From assembly GCA_013396635.1 (NCBI GenBank), contig WBMW01000442.1, positions 310,001 to 374,000 of the forward strand: a stretch of 64,000 bases of DNA, written 5' to 3'. A program made the translations under genes and the position numbers. The notes under the pieces are model-generated. The model was not told the DNA's origin. It worked only from the letters and a program-made list of their open reading frames with translations, and ran no database searches. Of this stretch, positions 48,794-60,868 are shown in pieces; position 1 is the first letter of the stretch; each line of letters starts with the position of its first letter. Origin of the DNA: Penelope pileata (Eukaryota > Chordata > Aves > Galliformes > Cracidae).

Positions 48794-50660
48794 AAAACTA
48801 GGCATTCATATATTCATTTTTACACCTGAGTGTTGCATTTGATTCTGACATTAAGGGCTTTTGTAACCTTTTACCTTCAGTAAGCAATACCCTACTCTAC
48901 AAGCATGGCCAGAGTTCCTAACAGACTTACTGGAAGTAGTGTCCCACCAGAGGTGAGGTGTCAGGATCCAGCGCTCCGTATTTACGTATAATTTGATTCC
49001 CATATGACTAAAGAAAAACACCCTGACAAAAGGAAGTGATCTCTCTAAGGAAGGCTCAATCTTTTTTTTTCTTTCCCTGCTCTTTGAATAGCCTCACAAT
49101 GGTGATTTTTATCAGATGAGTCATCTGCCAGGTTTTATGAATCGGCGCTCATGTTGCGGATCCACTAGGGGTTTGTACTTCTCTCCATGACAATGACATT
49201 GGAGGGAGTAATGAGGAGGCAGCTGCTTAGATCAAGTGGCAAAGTCTGTCCACTCCTAAGCCTGTAGCCAAAATCAACAGTGTGCCTTTACAGTCGATCT
49301 AGGGAATGATGTTACAAAAATGGGATGTTTGCACTAATGACTTAGTCAAATACATCTGGAGCCTTTTTCCCTGAAGAAATGAAACTGATGTAATAACACA
49401 ACACAGTCTCCTTATTATGTAAATCATGAGGCAGAAAGCTGAGGACGTTATTTGAAGAAAACTGAAGAAAGCTGAAGATTTGCTCAAGTAATTTCCCGTT
49501 TTTACCCCATATGAGTTCTTGCAGATGGCAGGAAGGAACAGAAAAAGAAGCAAGACTTCCAGCTTCCAAATGTGATACAATTCTCCCAGTGAGTATTTTA
49601 GCCATTGAAAACCTGGAATTTTCTACAACAAAAGTATTTGAAGATTTTTTGAGCAAGAAAACCAAGCCAAACTTTATTTACAATTCTGTATGTTGAAAAT
49701 CAAGGAATAATATAAGTTACTGCTCATGGTGGGATTCTGGAGGCAGGAATTTTAAAAAGTGCTTAAAGACACACTCTGGTTTTTGAGCCCAGAGAATGTT
49801 TTCTCTAATTTTTGGCTGGTCATGCAGGGTTCATCTTTATTTCATCTAAAATTTCTGGTCATAATTTTGGCTTATTTTATTCAACTTATTTGGGATCGTG
49901 ATATAGTTTTGGAAGATTTTTCTCCCACAGCTTGTTTCAGATGTACCATCTAGATATGAAAGTAAAACTTTGAGTTGCTGCACGTGGATGAAGAAAAATG
50001 AACCTACATGCCATTCTCTCAGCTCTCAGCAAAGCCAAGCCAGTGCCCTTTCACAGAAAAGCTCAGTAGCTTTATTCTGCTGGCACAACAGGATTTTTCT
50101 AAGTAGATAAAGCAGATCTACGCAAGAGAGAATATTTCTGAGGGTGGGACTCAGAGATGAAGTTCTCTGGGGAGCGCTGCCTATCATACAGCTCACCAGC
50201 CTCTGCTCGACTGGCCCATCAAGGCCCATTCCTTTTATATTTCGTGTTTGGCACAGGATAAGATGTGGAGGTATTAGTGCATCGCTGCTCCGTGCGCTAT
50301 TGGAAAAAGCTCAGATGCTTCTGAGATGATTGCTTATAGGAATTTACATAAATGAGAACAGAGAAGAATTGCTTTAAGACTCTGAGGCTTACCAAGTGCT
50401 GAGGTGAGGCAGACAACCCATTATACTGCTCTAGTTCATTTGCTGCCCCCTGAATTGGCAGAATATGTTTTATGGCTCATTATGTATGGCTCAGGTGTTG
50501 GTGAAGATGTTGATGACTTTCACCAATGCACCAATTTCAATCCAGTGTGACTGTTCTTATGGGAGAGCAACATTTTTCACCTTAAAAATCTGCCTTTTTT
50601 CTTCATTCTGATTTTTTTTTCTTCCTAATTATCACTGTGAATCTCTTTTTTGGGGACCAG
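48794..50660. other. Unique DNA; regulatory-looking part at about 48940-49290
   Basis: No recognised gene. The part 48940-49290 holds motifs such as TTTACGTATAATTTGATT and the AP-1 palindrome at 49113. A possible small exon at 49526-49589 (TTCTTGCAG before it, CCCA/GTGAGTA after it) has one open frame (WQEGTEKEARLPASKCDTIL) but no recognised homologue. Confidence 0.4.
49113..49127. promoter_or_regulatory. 15-bp palindrome with an AP-1 core
   Basis: CAGATGAGTCATCTG is a perfect inverted repeat apart from its unavoidable unpaired centre base. It contains ATGAGTCAT, an optimal AP-1/bZIP site, and each arm is also an E-box (CAGATG / CATCTG). Such an exact nested site is a good candidate for a real binding element in the surrounding repeat-free DNA. 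Confidence 0.45.
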
Positions 50661-50675
50661 GAACTTCCGACGCAT
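50661..50675 (+). other. Candidate 15-nt microexon
   Basis: The sequence before it has a long T-rich tract, a consensus branch point CTAAT (50625-50629, A 32 bases before the acceptor), no AG between branch point and acceptor, a second T run, and GACCAG ending at 50660. The 15-nt interval GAACTTCCGACGCAT is followed immediately by GTAAGTAA, an almost perfect donor, apart from the exon ending in T rather than G. Fifteen nucleotides keep the reading frame; read from its first base it gives Glu-Leu-Pro-Thr-His with no stop in any phase. Frame-preserving exons of 3-27 nt are typical of neuronal alternative splicing. If real, the window lies inside a large intron of a plus-strand gene. I do not recognise the gene. 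Confidence 0.35.
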
Positions 50676-53600
50676 GTAAGTAAACTGTTAATATGCAAGA
50701 AAACTAAAGCCAGAAATCAGGAATGATGACTACAGCTAAGTAAAATGTTCCTGTATAGTAGAGAAGCAAGATTTTCCATTCTGGACTGAAAAATCTGAAG
50801 ACTTCGGTTACCTCATCAAAGACAGCAAATCATCATGTACTCTCACTGCCCTTGCCCTAGCCAAATGTTCAGGGCTCCAGCTGACAACCTCTGCTGAATC
50901 TCACTGGAGCAGCAGCAGGAGTTACTCATGCATGTAGGAAGGCACAAAAAGCAAGCCTGTGTCAGACTCTCTGTTACTGTAGCTTCCGGCACAGTGTTTT
51001 CAAACAATATTGATGACAGCTAAAGAGACATGATGAGGAGATCATGATGATAGGCTCTAACGCAGAGCCAGAGCAGATAGCTGGCAGCAATCATATCTTA
51101 AACCCTAGCTGTTAGCTGCAGGAACATTCATCTGCAGGAGCCTTCAGTTTCTATGATTTTTCCCCTTTTTCAGTATTTGCCTGCTCTTATTTCTGGTTTA
51201 GAGGTATGTGCTTTCCTAACAGCTGTAGTGTGGCATAATAATAAGGCTGTAGAGTGTATAATAATTCACTAGTTTAAACACAGTTAGCATTTTCATAAGT
51301 TTACAGACATCTGTCTAAATACACAGAACAGAAGCTCAGGCATGACCCTAGTTGAAGGCTATGTGAGATATGTATGCTTTGCACCTTCGTATCCTACAAC
51401 CTGCATTTAATAGCAAGAGACTAGTTCTAGGACTACATGAAAGTTTTCTTCCTGGCTTTGTCAAGATCCACTTGCATGAACAGGATGTTTGTGTACTTGA
51501 AGGCATCATCAGCTGAAGATAGATGGTGCTTCCTTCAAAAGTCTTATTGCTCGATTTTGCTATTAGGGTATTTTAATCTTTTCACCTCTGAAGAGCCTGA
51601 TCAACAGGGTCAGTGTTTCCACTTGCATATATCTTCAGTCTTGAATGTTTGTATGGATTGCAATTAAAGGGTAAGGCATGGAGGGTACTTTGTTTTTTTG
51701 CTAAAAAGCGGGGGCTTTTTAGTTGTGTCTCGATTGGCTCTAACATGGACCAGGTTAACAGCTTTAATGAAATCATGTTCTGCCGAAGACAATAAAGTCA
51801 TGCTTCCCATGGAAGCAAAATCCTTTCCCTGCATTGTTGGGATCTGGGTTCAAGCAAGAACTTATTATTTCTGAAATATGGAATGCATTTGCTCATGGAA
51901 CACATGTCCTTTTTATGCCCTCTGGTTCATGAGCTGGTTGCAAAGCTACAAATTTGCTATAAAATTCCTTTTAAGGTGCAGTGCTGCTAGAAATTTGTAG
52001 AATAATAGAGGCCCTTTCATCCTTTGTATTTAAACATGCAATTTGCTTTAACAGGATCTGATCAACCATTAAAACCCACTCTGTGTTTTATGTGTTTAAC
52101 AAAAAACATACTCGCACAAGTAAAATAGACTGCATGAAAGGCTACAATACACCTATTTATGTTTCACATATAACAAGGTCTTGCAGAACCCCTTTCGTCC
52201 TGAGGGGTTTAACAGCTCCATCCCAGCACCCCTAGTGGAAGGCTGAGCCCCCTGGAAGGGGAGCTGTGGTGCAGCACCTTCCTAGCACAGCACCTTCACT
52301 CCTCAGGGCTTTGGGTTGGCAGAGCTTCTGCGAGAGGGGTGCTCTATCACAGTGCTTAAGTCAAAGTGTACCTGTGATTCATTCCAGGTATTATCTATCC
52401 AAGAATGTTTTCCAGCAAGGTAATAGAAGTTGATAACTAAAGAATTCATATCTTCTTTCAAGGAAAAGCAGGGTTTAATTATTTTTCCTTTTTGATATAG
52501 TTTCTGAATACGAAGACCCAGTCATTTCCTGTCAGGTCAACGGATACAGCCAGGACCGTATCCATTGAACTGATTGAGTCATTGTGATTTATAAGATGAT
52601 AACAAATAAAAGTCCTCCTGGTTTTTACACCCACATATATATATTTAAGGCTAAGGATTACATCTATATAACTAGTTTTAAGAGAATACCATGCATAGTT
52701 GTCGTGATAAATAGCACGTACCATATTTGCCTTCTTGTTCTTTATTCAAAGCCCAAATCTTTTGGCTGACCAAATGATCCTAAGACCTCTAAAATATTCT
52801 GTGATCTTTCTAATTGGATACACTGATGTCTGCTGGAAAACAGATGTGATCAACTGCAGTCATCTGTGAAGCTGAAACAAAATGCAGCATGTTTCGGCAG
52901 GCAAATTTTATCAGTAACTTTACCTCCTCGCAAAACATAGACGTAATCCATAAATAAAAGAGTTGCCATTTGATGAGCAGGAGGAAATTCTATCTTAGTC
53001 AATGACAGGGAAAGTGAAATGTGGTCACCCAGAGTTCCTGCTATCAAAGCCTGCTCATGCTTACTTTAATTATTCTGATGTGTGTTCCCATTCAACTTTA
53101 ATAGTACTGCTTGTACCAGTAAAGGGTCTCAGTTGCAAGGGTCGCATTTGCTTCATTCTTTTCATCTCTGGTTTAGAGTTAGGAAGCCTGCATAAAGGAC
53201 AGGGATCCTTTCAGTCCTGCCTTCCTCAGGAGTGACCAGCACAGATCCAGCAGTTGGTTTGGGGAACCTCTGGTAGCAGCTGAGTGCAGGAGGGCTGCTC
53301 TTGAGAAAGCGTAGGACTAAAAACCAAAGCAGAAGTGTTGTTGGAGAGGGCTGGATGAGCGTAAGCCTGGATGGCAAAAACCACCGCATACCCTAAGTAG
53401 AGAACACAGGAAACCAATGAAATCAGATAGATCAGTCAAGGAGGTGACTGCAGCAATTGTTACATTTTTTATCCATTTTATTGCTTGTAATTTTAGCTTT
53501 AATTTCATCACAGATTTTTCAATCCCAGTGGAATATTAGAAAGCAAATTTTTTTCTTAACGAGGGTAGGTGGAATCGGGAACACATCTACAATGGCATGG

Positions 53601-54801
53601 GAAGTACAGTCGTGGCTGAGTAACTTGATTGGTTGTGGGGACTGCGGAACTGGTGAGGTTGGAGGAGTATTGCAGGTGCTAATTATTTTGATCAGTGGAG
53701 GATTTGATACTTTCAAGAATTTTAAAGAGTTTTGGTCTTGTTCAAAGCTCCAGATGGGTTAAGATAGTCTGATAGGGCACCACTGCACTACCCCTGTTTC
53801 CAGGCAGGATTTCAGCCCATTACAAGGACTAGCCCAGCTTCCGCCTCTAGTGTTTTGGTCTACTTGAAAACTCAGACATCAATAAAACCATTAAGGTAGG
53901 TGACATCTTCAGACATTATTTACCTGTTGGAGTTCAGGCGTTTTGGTTTTATGTGAAAATCAGACTCCTGATGCCAGCAGGTAGCTTTGGAAGCTGTGAG
54001 ACCTACAATAGCCAGAGACCTACAATGCTTGTGCTTTTGTCGTGGTACATTTTAGTTGAAGGGTCTTGCAGATATCTAAGAAACAACTTATCAGTGTAAA
54101 TTTGTTATTAATTTTATTCACAGCAGTAATGTCAATAATCAAACTGAAATCAAACGACGGATAGGAATTTGACTTTAGACTGCCATTCTTGGCCATTTTA
54201 AAGCTCATTCAGAATAAATTAGTGAAATAGTATTATGTCTTTTCAGAGGACACAGGCTCGCAGTTTCCATGAAAACTGTTCTGCAGGCAGCTGCTTCTGC
54301 AGCTGACATTTGCTTACTGAGCCAAATCCATATCGTAGGGCAGACCAGAGGGAATGTGTCTATTCTGGTTCCTGAGAAATGAAGCAGACAAGGGCTATTT
54401 CTAGTGGCCTTTCAGGTCCAGTGTGGGTGGCTGAGAACTTTCAATCAAAGTCCTCCCTTTCAAAATTGGACTCAGTGATAGGAAATTTGAATAAAGCTCA
54501 AAACATTAAACCCAGAAAAGGAGGAGAGTGAAGCAGTTTGTTGTCATGACACAAACAATATCTCCTCTTCCTGGAATAAGAATATTATCTTCAAGAAATG
54601 GGAAAAGCAATGAATAAGGGGGGGGAAAAAATGCCCAGAAGAATGAATTTAAATATTAGAAGGCACTAAAATCTAGGGAAAATGTCCTGGCTCCTTTTCT
54701 TCAAAACATTTTGATAGGCTTCAGATAAACTAGGAAACACAGAAAAAGCTGTCAGCTTGGGCCAACAAACAAAAAAATGCTCACAGATGCGTGGAACGCT
54801 C

Positions 54802-54816
54802 TTTTTTTTTTTTTTT
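54802..54816. repeat. Poly(T) run, 15 bases
   Basis: Uninterrupted T15 followed by CCCC. Low complexity. Confidence 0.95.
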
Positions 54817-56004
54817 CCCCTCCTTTACAAAGAATATAATAAAGTCCAGCCAGTGTATGTGAGTATGATAAGGGGGAACAGGAACAGGGAAAGTAGGAAG
54901 GCAATGAAGGTCAAAGATTTTCAAACCTGGATACTTAGTTCTATGTCCCTAAATGTTTATTTCTTATACAAATTATTTTGAGAGTGGCTTATAAATCTCA
55001 GAACTTCTCCCCAAACCATGTTAAGGTTAAAATTGTCCTCTTTTGATGATTTGGTCCAGTATTCTTTATTCAGTAAAGGTAAGCATCTATAAGCTATTTC
55101 TTTTTTGAGTAGCTACAGTTTTGAATCCTTGCTTACACTAAATAAGATCTGAGATGGTTTCTTCTGAATATTAAAGGATGAGGAAGTAGAAGGTACATTA
55201 TGTTTCTAAAATGTAGTCTAATGCTAAACATTGATATATATTTTTAATGGAAAAAGCGATAGTGCGTTCCAGTTTTAAAGCATTTTAAAAACAGATACAG
55301 TCTGAAAAGGAAGAGGGGAAACCTAGTATGTATTTCATTTCTTATCGGAGGCTAACCATACATAAATTGCAACACAATGGCAATTGCATGCAGGGGTAGC
55401 GCCTGGACTTATAGTGAACCATAGCATTTCATAAACTTGTAGAGCTAGGCATAAAGTGCTACTATTGGGAGTCTGCATCACCAAGTATTTGCTCACTTAA
55501 ACCCCAGGGTAGAGGAGAAATTTTCATGGAGCTTATAGTGATTTATAATGGGAAGCATAGGCTTTTTCATAGACATTGTTCTCACTGACAGTGTAAAGAA
55601 AGAGAGCACTAAATCTCTTCTCATCATAACTAATGATTAAGTCAGCAGCTTTTTTGGCGAATACAGAATGCCCTTCTACAAAAACAAAGTATTCTATTGT
55701 GATGTATTACATTTAAAAAACCCATAAGTATCCCATAAGGCTATTGCAATATTTTTAACTAGATCTTCCCTCTTTGTCACCATATTGAAATAAATGGAAT
55801 GTGTCAGACTGAGTAATGCTCTTTCAATAAGTTTTTAGGAGCTCACTTAGAAGTTTGGCAAAATATAAAGAAACGAGGAAAACTTTCTCAGGATCCTCTA
55901 TGGCCTGAATGAAAGATTGGTCCATTAAGGAGAAAAGCTTATGCTGATGCTGACACTAATAAATGGGACAGGGAAGGATATTTCTGCTTAGATTGGGCTA
56001 CCTT

Positions 56005-56029
56005 GCTTCAAGTTGGCTGCTTCAAGTTG
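56005..56029. repeat. Short tandem duplication (GCTTCAAGTTG twice)
   Basis: The 11-mer GCTTCAAGTTG occurs at 56005-56015 and again at 56019-56029, a 14-bp period. Confidence 0.85.
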
Positions 56030-58059
56030 CCCTCTGAAATAAATCAGCCCGTTGATGATGATTCATTGTGTTACAAAGTTCCCATCAATATAATAGCAAA
56101 ATCAGTTTTGTTTGAGTTCAGATGTGAACCCACCCTCAGCTATTAGGAGTCAAAGGGCCAGCAGTCACTGAAAAATTAACTTTCCTGCATCTGCTGTTCA
56201 GACCTGCGTTTGAACTACAGCATTCTTCCTTCAGAGGGTATTTCTGTTATTCACTCTGGATACTGAACTTGCTTTAGCTTCATACATTATGTGGAAGAAA
56301 ATGCCATGGTTTTATTAGGCTGCTCCTTCTCCAGTGCTTTCATTTCAGGTGCTGTTTTGGCCCTACTGAAGTCAGTGATAAAACTGCTGCAGCCATTGCC
56401 AGAGCCAGGCTTTTACTCTCTATTTTGACTCTTGAGGGAAATTTTAAGGAGGTGGACCTTCAGAATCAGATCCATCTTGGATTCTAAGCCCTTTCATAGG
56501 AAATAAAATTAGAGTCTCTTTTATAAAAACGTTTTATAAATCAAAACACTTACAAAATGCTTTCTTGGTGCTCCTTAATGGGAAAATTTGAAGTAGAAAT
56601 ATTGGGCAATGGGAAGGAATTGTGTTTGGCTGTGGTGCTATCTCTCAGTAATTGTTAGCCTTTAGGGCTCCAGGGATCTCCATGTTGCAAGTGCTGCATT
56701 TCCATACCTACCATCTTTCATTCTTTAGAAAAAAAACTAGATTAGTCAAAGTATGTCTTCAAGGGGTGCTTCTCTTGTGACACTAACTCTACAGTGTGTT
56801 CTTATACTAAATAGGTTAAACATGTCAGAAATGTTTAGAAATCTTGCCCAGTAAGTACTTTTTTACGTCTCTGTAATACAGCCTTTCCTGAATGTTACGT
56901 CTGGAATCCTAGCCACAGTGCACAAAAATTACAGTTGGGTAAAGCAGGCCCTCTCAGACTAATGAATTCAGCTTTCCTTTTTTTTTCCCTTTGCCTCACA
57001 AAGGTCCTAGTCAAGAGTGGGATAGAAGGAAATCCCACTAGAGCCTAATAATGCTGCTTCTTTCCAGAGGGAGTCACTAGCAAGTAATTTATTTCTTCAT
57101 CATGCAACTCGAGGTACTCATTTATCAAAGGCTTATGCTTGCTGCTTCTATGGCCTTCGTTATCCCAGGGACAAGGGACTGAGGTTGTGACCCAAAAAGT
57201 CTGTTCCTGCTGCCAGGCTAACCCTGGTTGTTTCTTTTTTGTTCAAACATCAAATACATGCCTACTGGACATATAAGGCTATGTTCATAGCTGGAGTTTG
57301 TGCAGTATTTATAAGGTATGAAAAGCCACAGTTCTTCTGCCTTTCCCTATCAGCACCAGTAAGACACTACAGGCAAGAGTAATGCTATCAGCTGCATTCC
57401 TTCACCTCCTGAGCCACGGGCAGCTCTGATTTTCAGACGTGCTTTACTTTTTCTTTTCCCCTCCACTTTTCTCTATTGTTTTGTCTTTCCCATCAAGGGA
57501 ATTCGCCCTCAAGTTCAGATCACACACATTTAGGAGATGCAGCGGAGAATTGGGCCTTTGTGAGCGTGTGAAGGATGCTTTCCTTGACCTGTCAGAGAAC
57601 ATATTTTACTTGATGAGAAAGAATGCTGGGCCAAATTCCTCTCTACTGTAAGCAGACTGATAGAGGAGGACTTAACGCTAGGGATGAGCGTGGCCTACTT
57701 TGTCTGGTGGAAGGTCTCCAAAGCAGACAGCGCTTATTGTTTACAATGCATTGGCTGCTTTTCTGCTCTTTTAAGTGATGGTGGATGTTTGTACCAAACA
57801 ATGCAAATAGGAAGTCATTTGTTTGTGAGGGTCTAATCCTGAAGCCCTTATTTGGCGTTTACTGAAGTTGAGCTCAGCCTTTACTCAGATAAACTCCACT
57901 TGGATTCACAAGGAGTTTGCCCCAGTGAGGACAAGAAGAGGGCTGTGGGAGTGCGCTGCCTGGTTTTGGCCAAAGGACAAAGATACTTTACGATAAAAAC
58001 ACATACTGAAGAAAACAGAGGCACACACAATTACCGACTATATGCATGCGGCACTGTAC

Positions 58060-58420
58060 GTGTGCGCACAGACACAATTGCACACTAATCTAATCAATAC
58101 ATTCATTTCTTATTAGGACATAATTACACATCCCAGGAGGCTGGAACAGAAAAGTCCCATTAACCCCTCATGCCCTTTTCAGCTTTCCTCTGCCTTTCCA
58201 TCTAACAGACCTCTGTGTCACTCCACTCATTAGCAGTTACAGTCTATGACATTGTTACATAAATAAGGATGTCGACCTGTCAGAATGGGTCACTCAATTC
58301 AAGGGTGATGATAAATATCTGTCCCTCTGAATTAGGCCAAAGATACCAGAGTACAGGACAGCTACTGTTGATTATTGGATAGTTAATGTATAGAGGACAA
58401 AAGGTGCTGAGGCCTGGTCA
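58060..58420. promoter_or_regulatory. Possible conserved regulatory element
   Basis: Repeat-free sequence with no frame, containing TAATCTAATCA (58086-58096, two overlapping bicoid-type homeodomain cores), CATAATTACAC and GGGTGATGATAAATAT. The same TAATCTAATC word also occurs at 23783. Enhancer status is inferred from texture alone. Confidence 0.25.
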
Positions 58421-60625
58421 CTCTTTGGATCATTAATATGGATTTAGGCCTGTTGTTAAAAAAGCACACGCAAAACTAGGTTAGCAAGAACATGCATAAC
58501 TTTCAGTTTGGGATTGAACATATAGATGGCAAGTAGATTCGCCGTGCTAAAGGTGTGGCTTTTACGTGAAGTTAATGGTGTTTTTAGATAAGCAGACACA
58601 ATATTTTGGGGTTGGGCTGCAAACGGTTTGTGCTCCTCAACGCTTACAAATGAAATGTAAGTAAAAGGCATGGTGGATGCCTTTAAATAAGCTGAGATGA
58701 CTCCAGGAAGCAGGATATACAGTAGAGCAGTATTCAGCTCCAAAGCAGCCAGAGAGCTGCTGCTGAGGCGTATCACATGGTTTGCTCTGAAAACCATCAG
58801 GTATTGCCAAGACTTTTCTGAAACTGCTTTATTTTGAAAACACCTTTTTCTACTTAAATAATGAAGGGACCGGAGAGTGTCTGTAACTTCCATTCATTCA
58901 TGTAGTCATTACTGTCTTCTTCACTTAGTGACAGAATATTGCTTGCAGGTAGCACTTAATTGTGATGCAACACAGTGCTTTGATTTTAAGAGCAGATAAA
59001 TTAAAAATATCAAAGCTGTTTTGTATACAGAAGCTCTTCTAATTCCAAATAAGGACAAATTAAGACTCTTTTCCAAAAGACTCAGGACTGTAACTCACTG
59101 AAAATGCTAAGTGCTGGGCAGGAACATCCCTTAGGATTTGTTTATCTAGAAGTCTAATTAAAGCACCCACAACTTTCCCTGAACTCAAGGACTCTGTGTT
59201 TCACAGGCTCAGACTATGTTATCGTTCTTGAAAATCTACTGCAACAGTTTGCTTTGAATGGGAGATCCAGTCTGGAAGGGCGCTAAGTAGCCTGTAATGA
59301 AGTTGGTTAAGTACAGCAGCATAACTTTGCAGAATCAGGCCCTTTGGTTAGTTTTACTGCACTCATCCTTACCTCTGTGCTTTGCTGTATCCTTTACATT
59401 ACTGTCACCAAGCTCTGAAAAATGTGGCCACAGCATTTTCCCGGAGGAAGACTCTGCCAGCTGGTAATACCGGCACACGTGCCAAGTCAGTAGTGCAAAG
59501 TAGCTGTGATTCTCCTTGTGTTTCACTCTCCCTAATTTCCTTCTCCCTCAGGGAGCAACTGTTGCAAGGAGCATCTCCGCTTTCCTGGCACACTGGTGTG
59601 CAGAGAAGTTCTGCTGATTGTAGTCAGAAATCTGAGTCTCACTGGTGTTGCCAGACAGCAATCTTTTGACTTTTGAACAGGAGCGTCAACAACTCAGCTC
59701 CAGTTTTCTAAGACACTGCACCAGTCCTAAAGTAGTGATCTGAGCAGAGTCTGTGTGTACAGGCTTATGAGAGTGCATTCAGATCCTTATCCAGGCTCAG
59801 CTATGCGGATCTAGAGAGAGCAAATGCAGGCTGGTCAGAAATAGGAATACCTACAGTTTCTGAGTTTTTTTTGTTGGGTGATGCCCAAGAGGCTCTCTGC
59901 CAGCCCTTTGGAATGTTTGTTTGTGTTGAATCAGTGTTGGCACACAGGAAATCCCAGCAGATATAGTTGTGCGTTAAGCTCAGTAGGGACTCCCTTCTCG
60001 TTTGTCAAATAAATGGCTCATTAAAAAGGTATGAGGGAGGGAAGCAGCAGGACAACTAGTTAGAATATTGTCCCTTAACGCAATAAAAAATTGCCTGAAA
60101 GGTGCAATCTGTTTGCTGGGTAAAGCACATCTTCAAGTTCCAGCTCCATAGTGCAGAGCTGTAGCATCCAGAGATCTTTGGATTTCAGAGGTAGAGGAAA
60201 TGTAAGTTTTCCAGCTCTCGGTGGTGAAATATAGTCTAATGTGCTCTCACGGTGTGTTCAGCAAGTATGACAAGAGCTTTGTAAGAAACTTTGCAATAGT
60301 CTCGTGACATGGAGGTTCCTGAGGGCTGCCATTTTGACTAGCACTCCAGTTTCTGTCACTGCATACCAGCCACTGTAACTTGACTTGAAGCACAAAATCT
60401 GGAGCTGTGGCTGATGTGGGATCTGTGCTGGTAGATTTGTATTCTCAGTGGATGAGACCCAGCAGGGAACGTCTGGTGTATCCTGTGCGTGAATTGTGTA
60501 CCAGCACTCTACAAGGGTTATCAAAAGGATTTAGAAACACACTGTTCCCAAATCTATTTTTTTTCCAAATCCATTTTTTCCCATTCAAACTGCAGTTGTG
60601 CGTACAATTTTATTTAACTGCATTA
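58421..60625. other. Unique DNA, no recognised gene
   Basis: The minus-strand frame at 58456-58893 is 145 codons and starts MEVTDTLRSLHYLSRKRCFQ. It shows no clear domain or signal peptide. Other frames are 95 codons or fewer. Confidence 0.5.
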
Positions 60626-60868
60626 TCATAGAATCGTAGAATAGATCATCCAGCTCCAACTCCCCTGCTGTGGGCAGGGTGTCACCCGCTAGATCAGGCT
60701 TCCCAGGGCCCCATCCAACCTGGCCTTGAATATCTCCAGGGATGGGGCACCCACATCTTCTTTGGACAACCTGTTCCAGTGCCTCACCACTCTCTGAGTA
60801 AAGAATTTCTTCCTAGCATCTAACCTAACTTTCCCTTCTTTCAGTTTAGAGCCATTCCCTCTTAGATT
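60626..60868 (-). mobile_element. CR1 LINE, 5'-truncated 3'-end fragment
   Basis: It opens with CATAGAATCGTAGAATAG, the reversed CR1 tail. It then gives CATCCAGCTCCAACTCCCCT, CCCCATCCAACCTGGCCTTG, CCTGTTCCAGTGCCTCACCA and AAGAATTTCTTCCTAGCATC, in the order expected for the reverse strand of CR1. About 20-30 bases that usually follow the tail (the GGTTGGAAGGGACC part) have been lost. At about 243 bp it is the longest CR1 piece here. It covers untranslated sequence and the very end of ORF2 at most, so it is inactive. Confidence 0.96.

Larger units (their letters stand above)
50682..58059. other. Unique AT-rich DNA, no gene
   Basis: No frame exceeds about 101 codons and none shows a domain. Low-complexity features are a G8 run (54618-54625), a T15 run (54802-54816) and a 14-bp-period duplication of GCTTCAAGTTG (56005-56029). 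The interval 52194-52340 is somewhat GC-richer, without an identifiable element. No interspersed repeat is recognised over more than 7 kb. Confidence 0.5.

Noticed and set aside
58302..58330. TGATGA ... CTGA as a box C/D snoRNA
   Set aside because: The boxes are only about 25 bases apart and no terminal stem forms.
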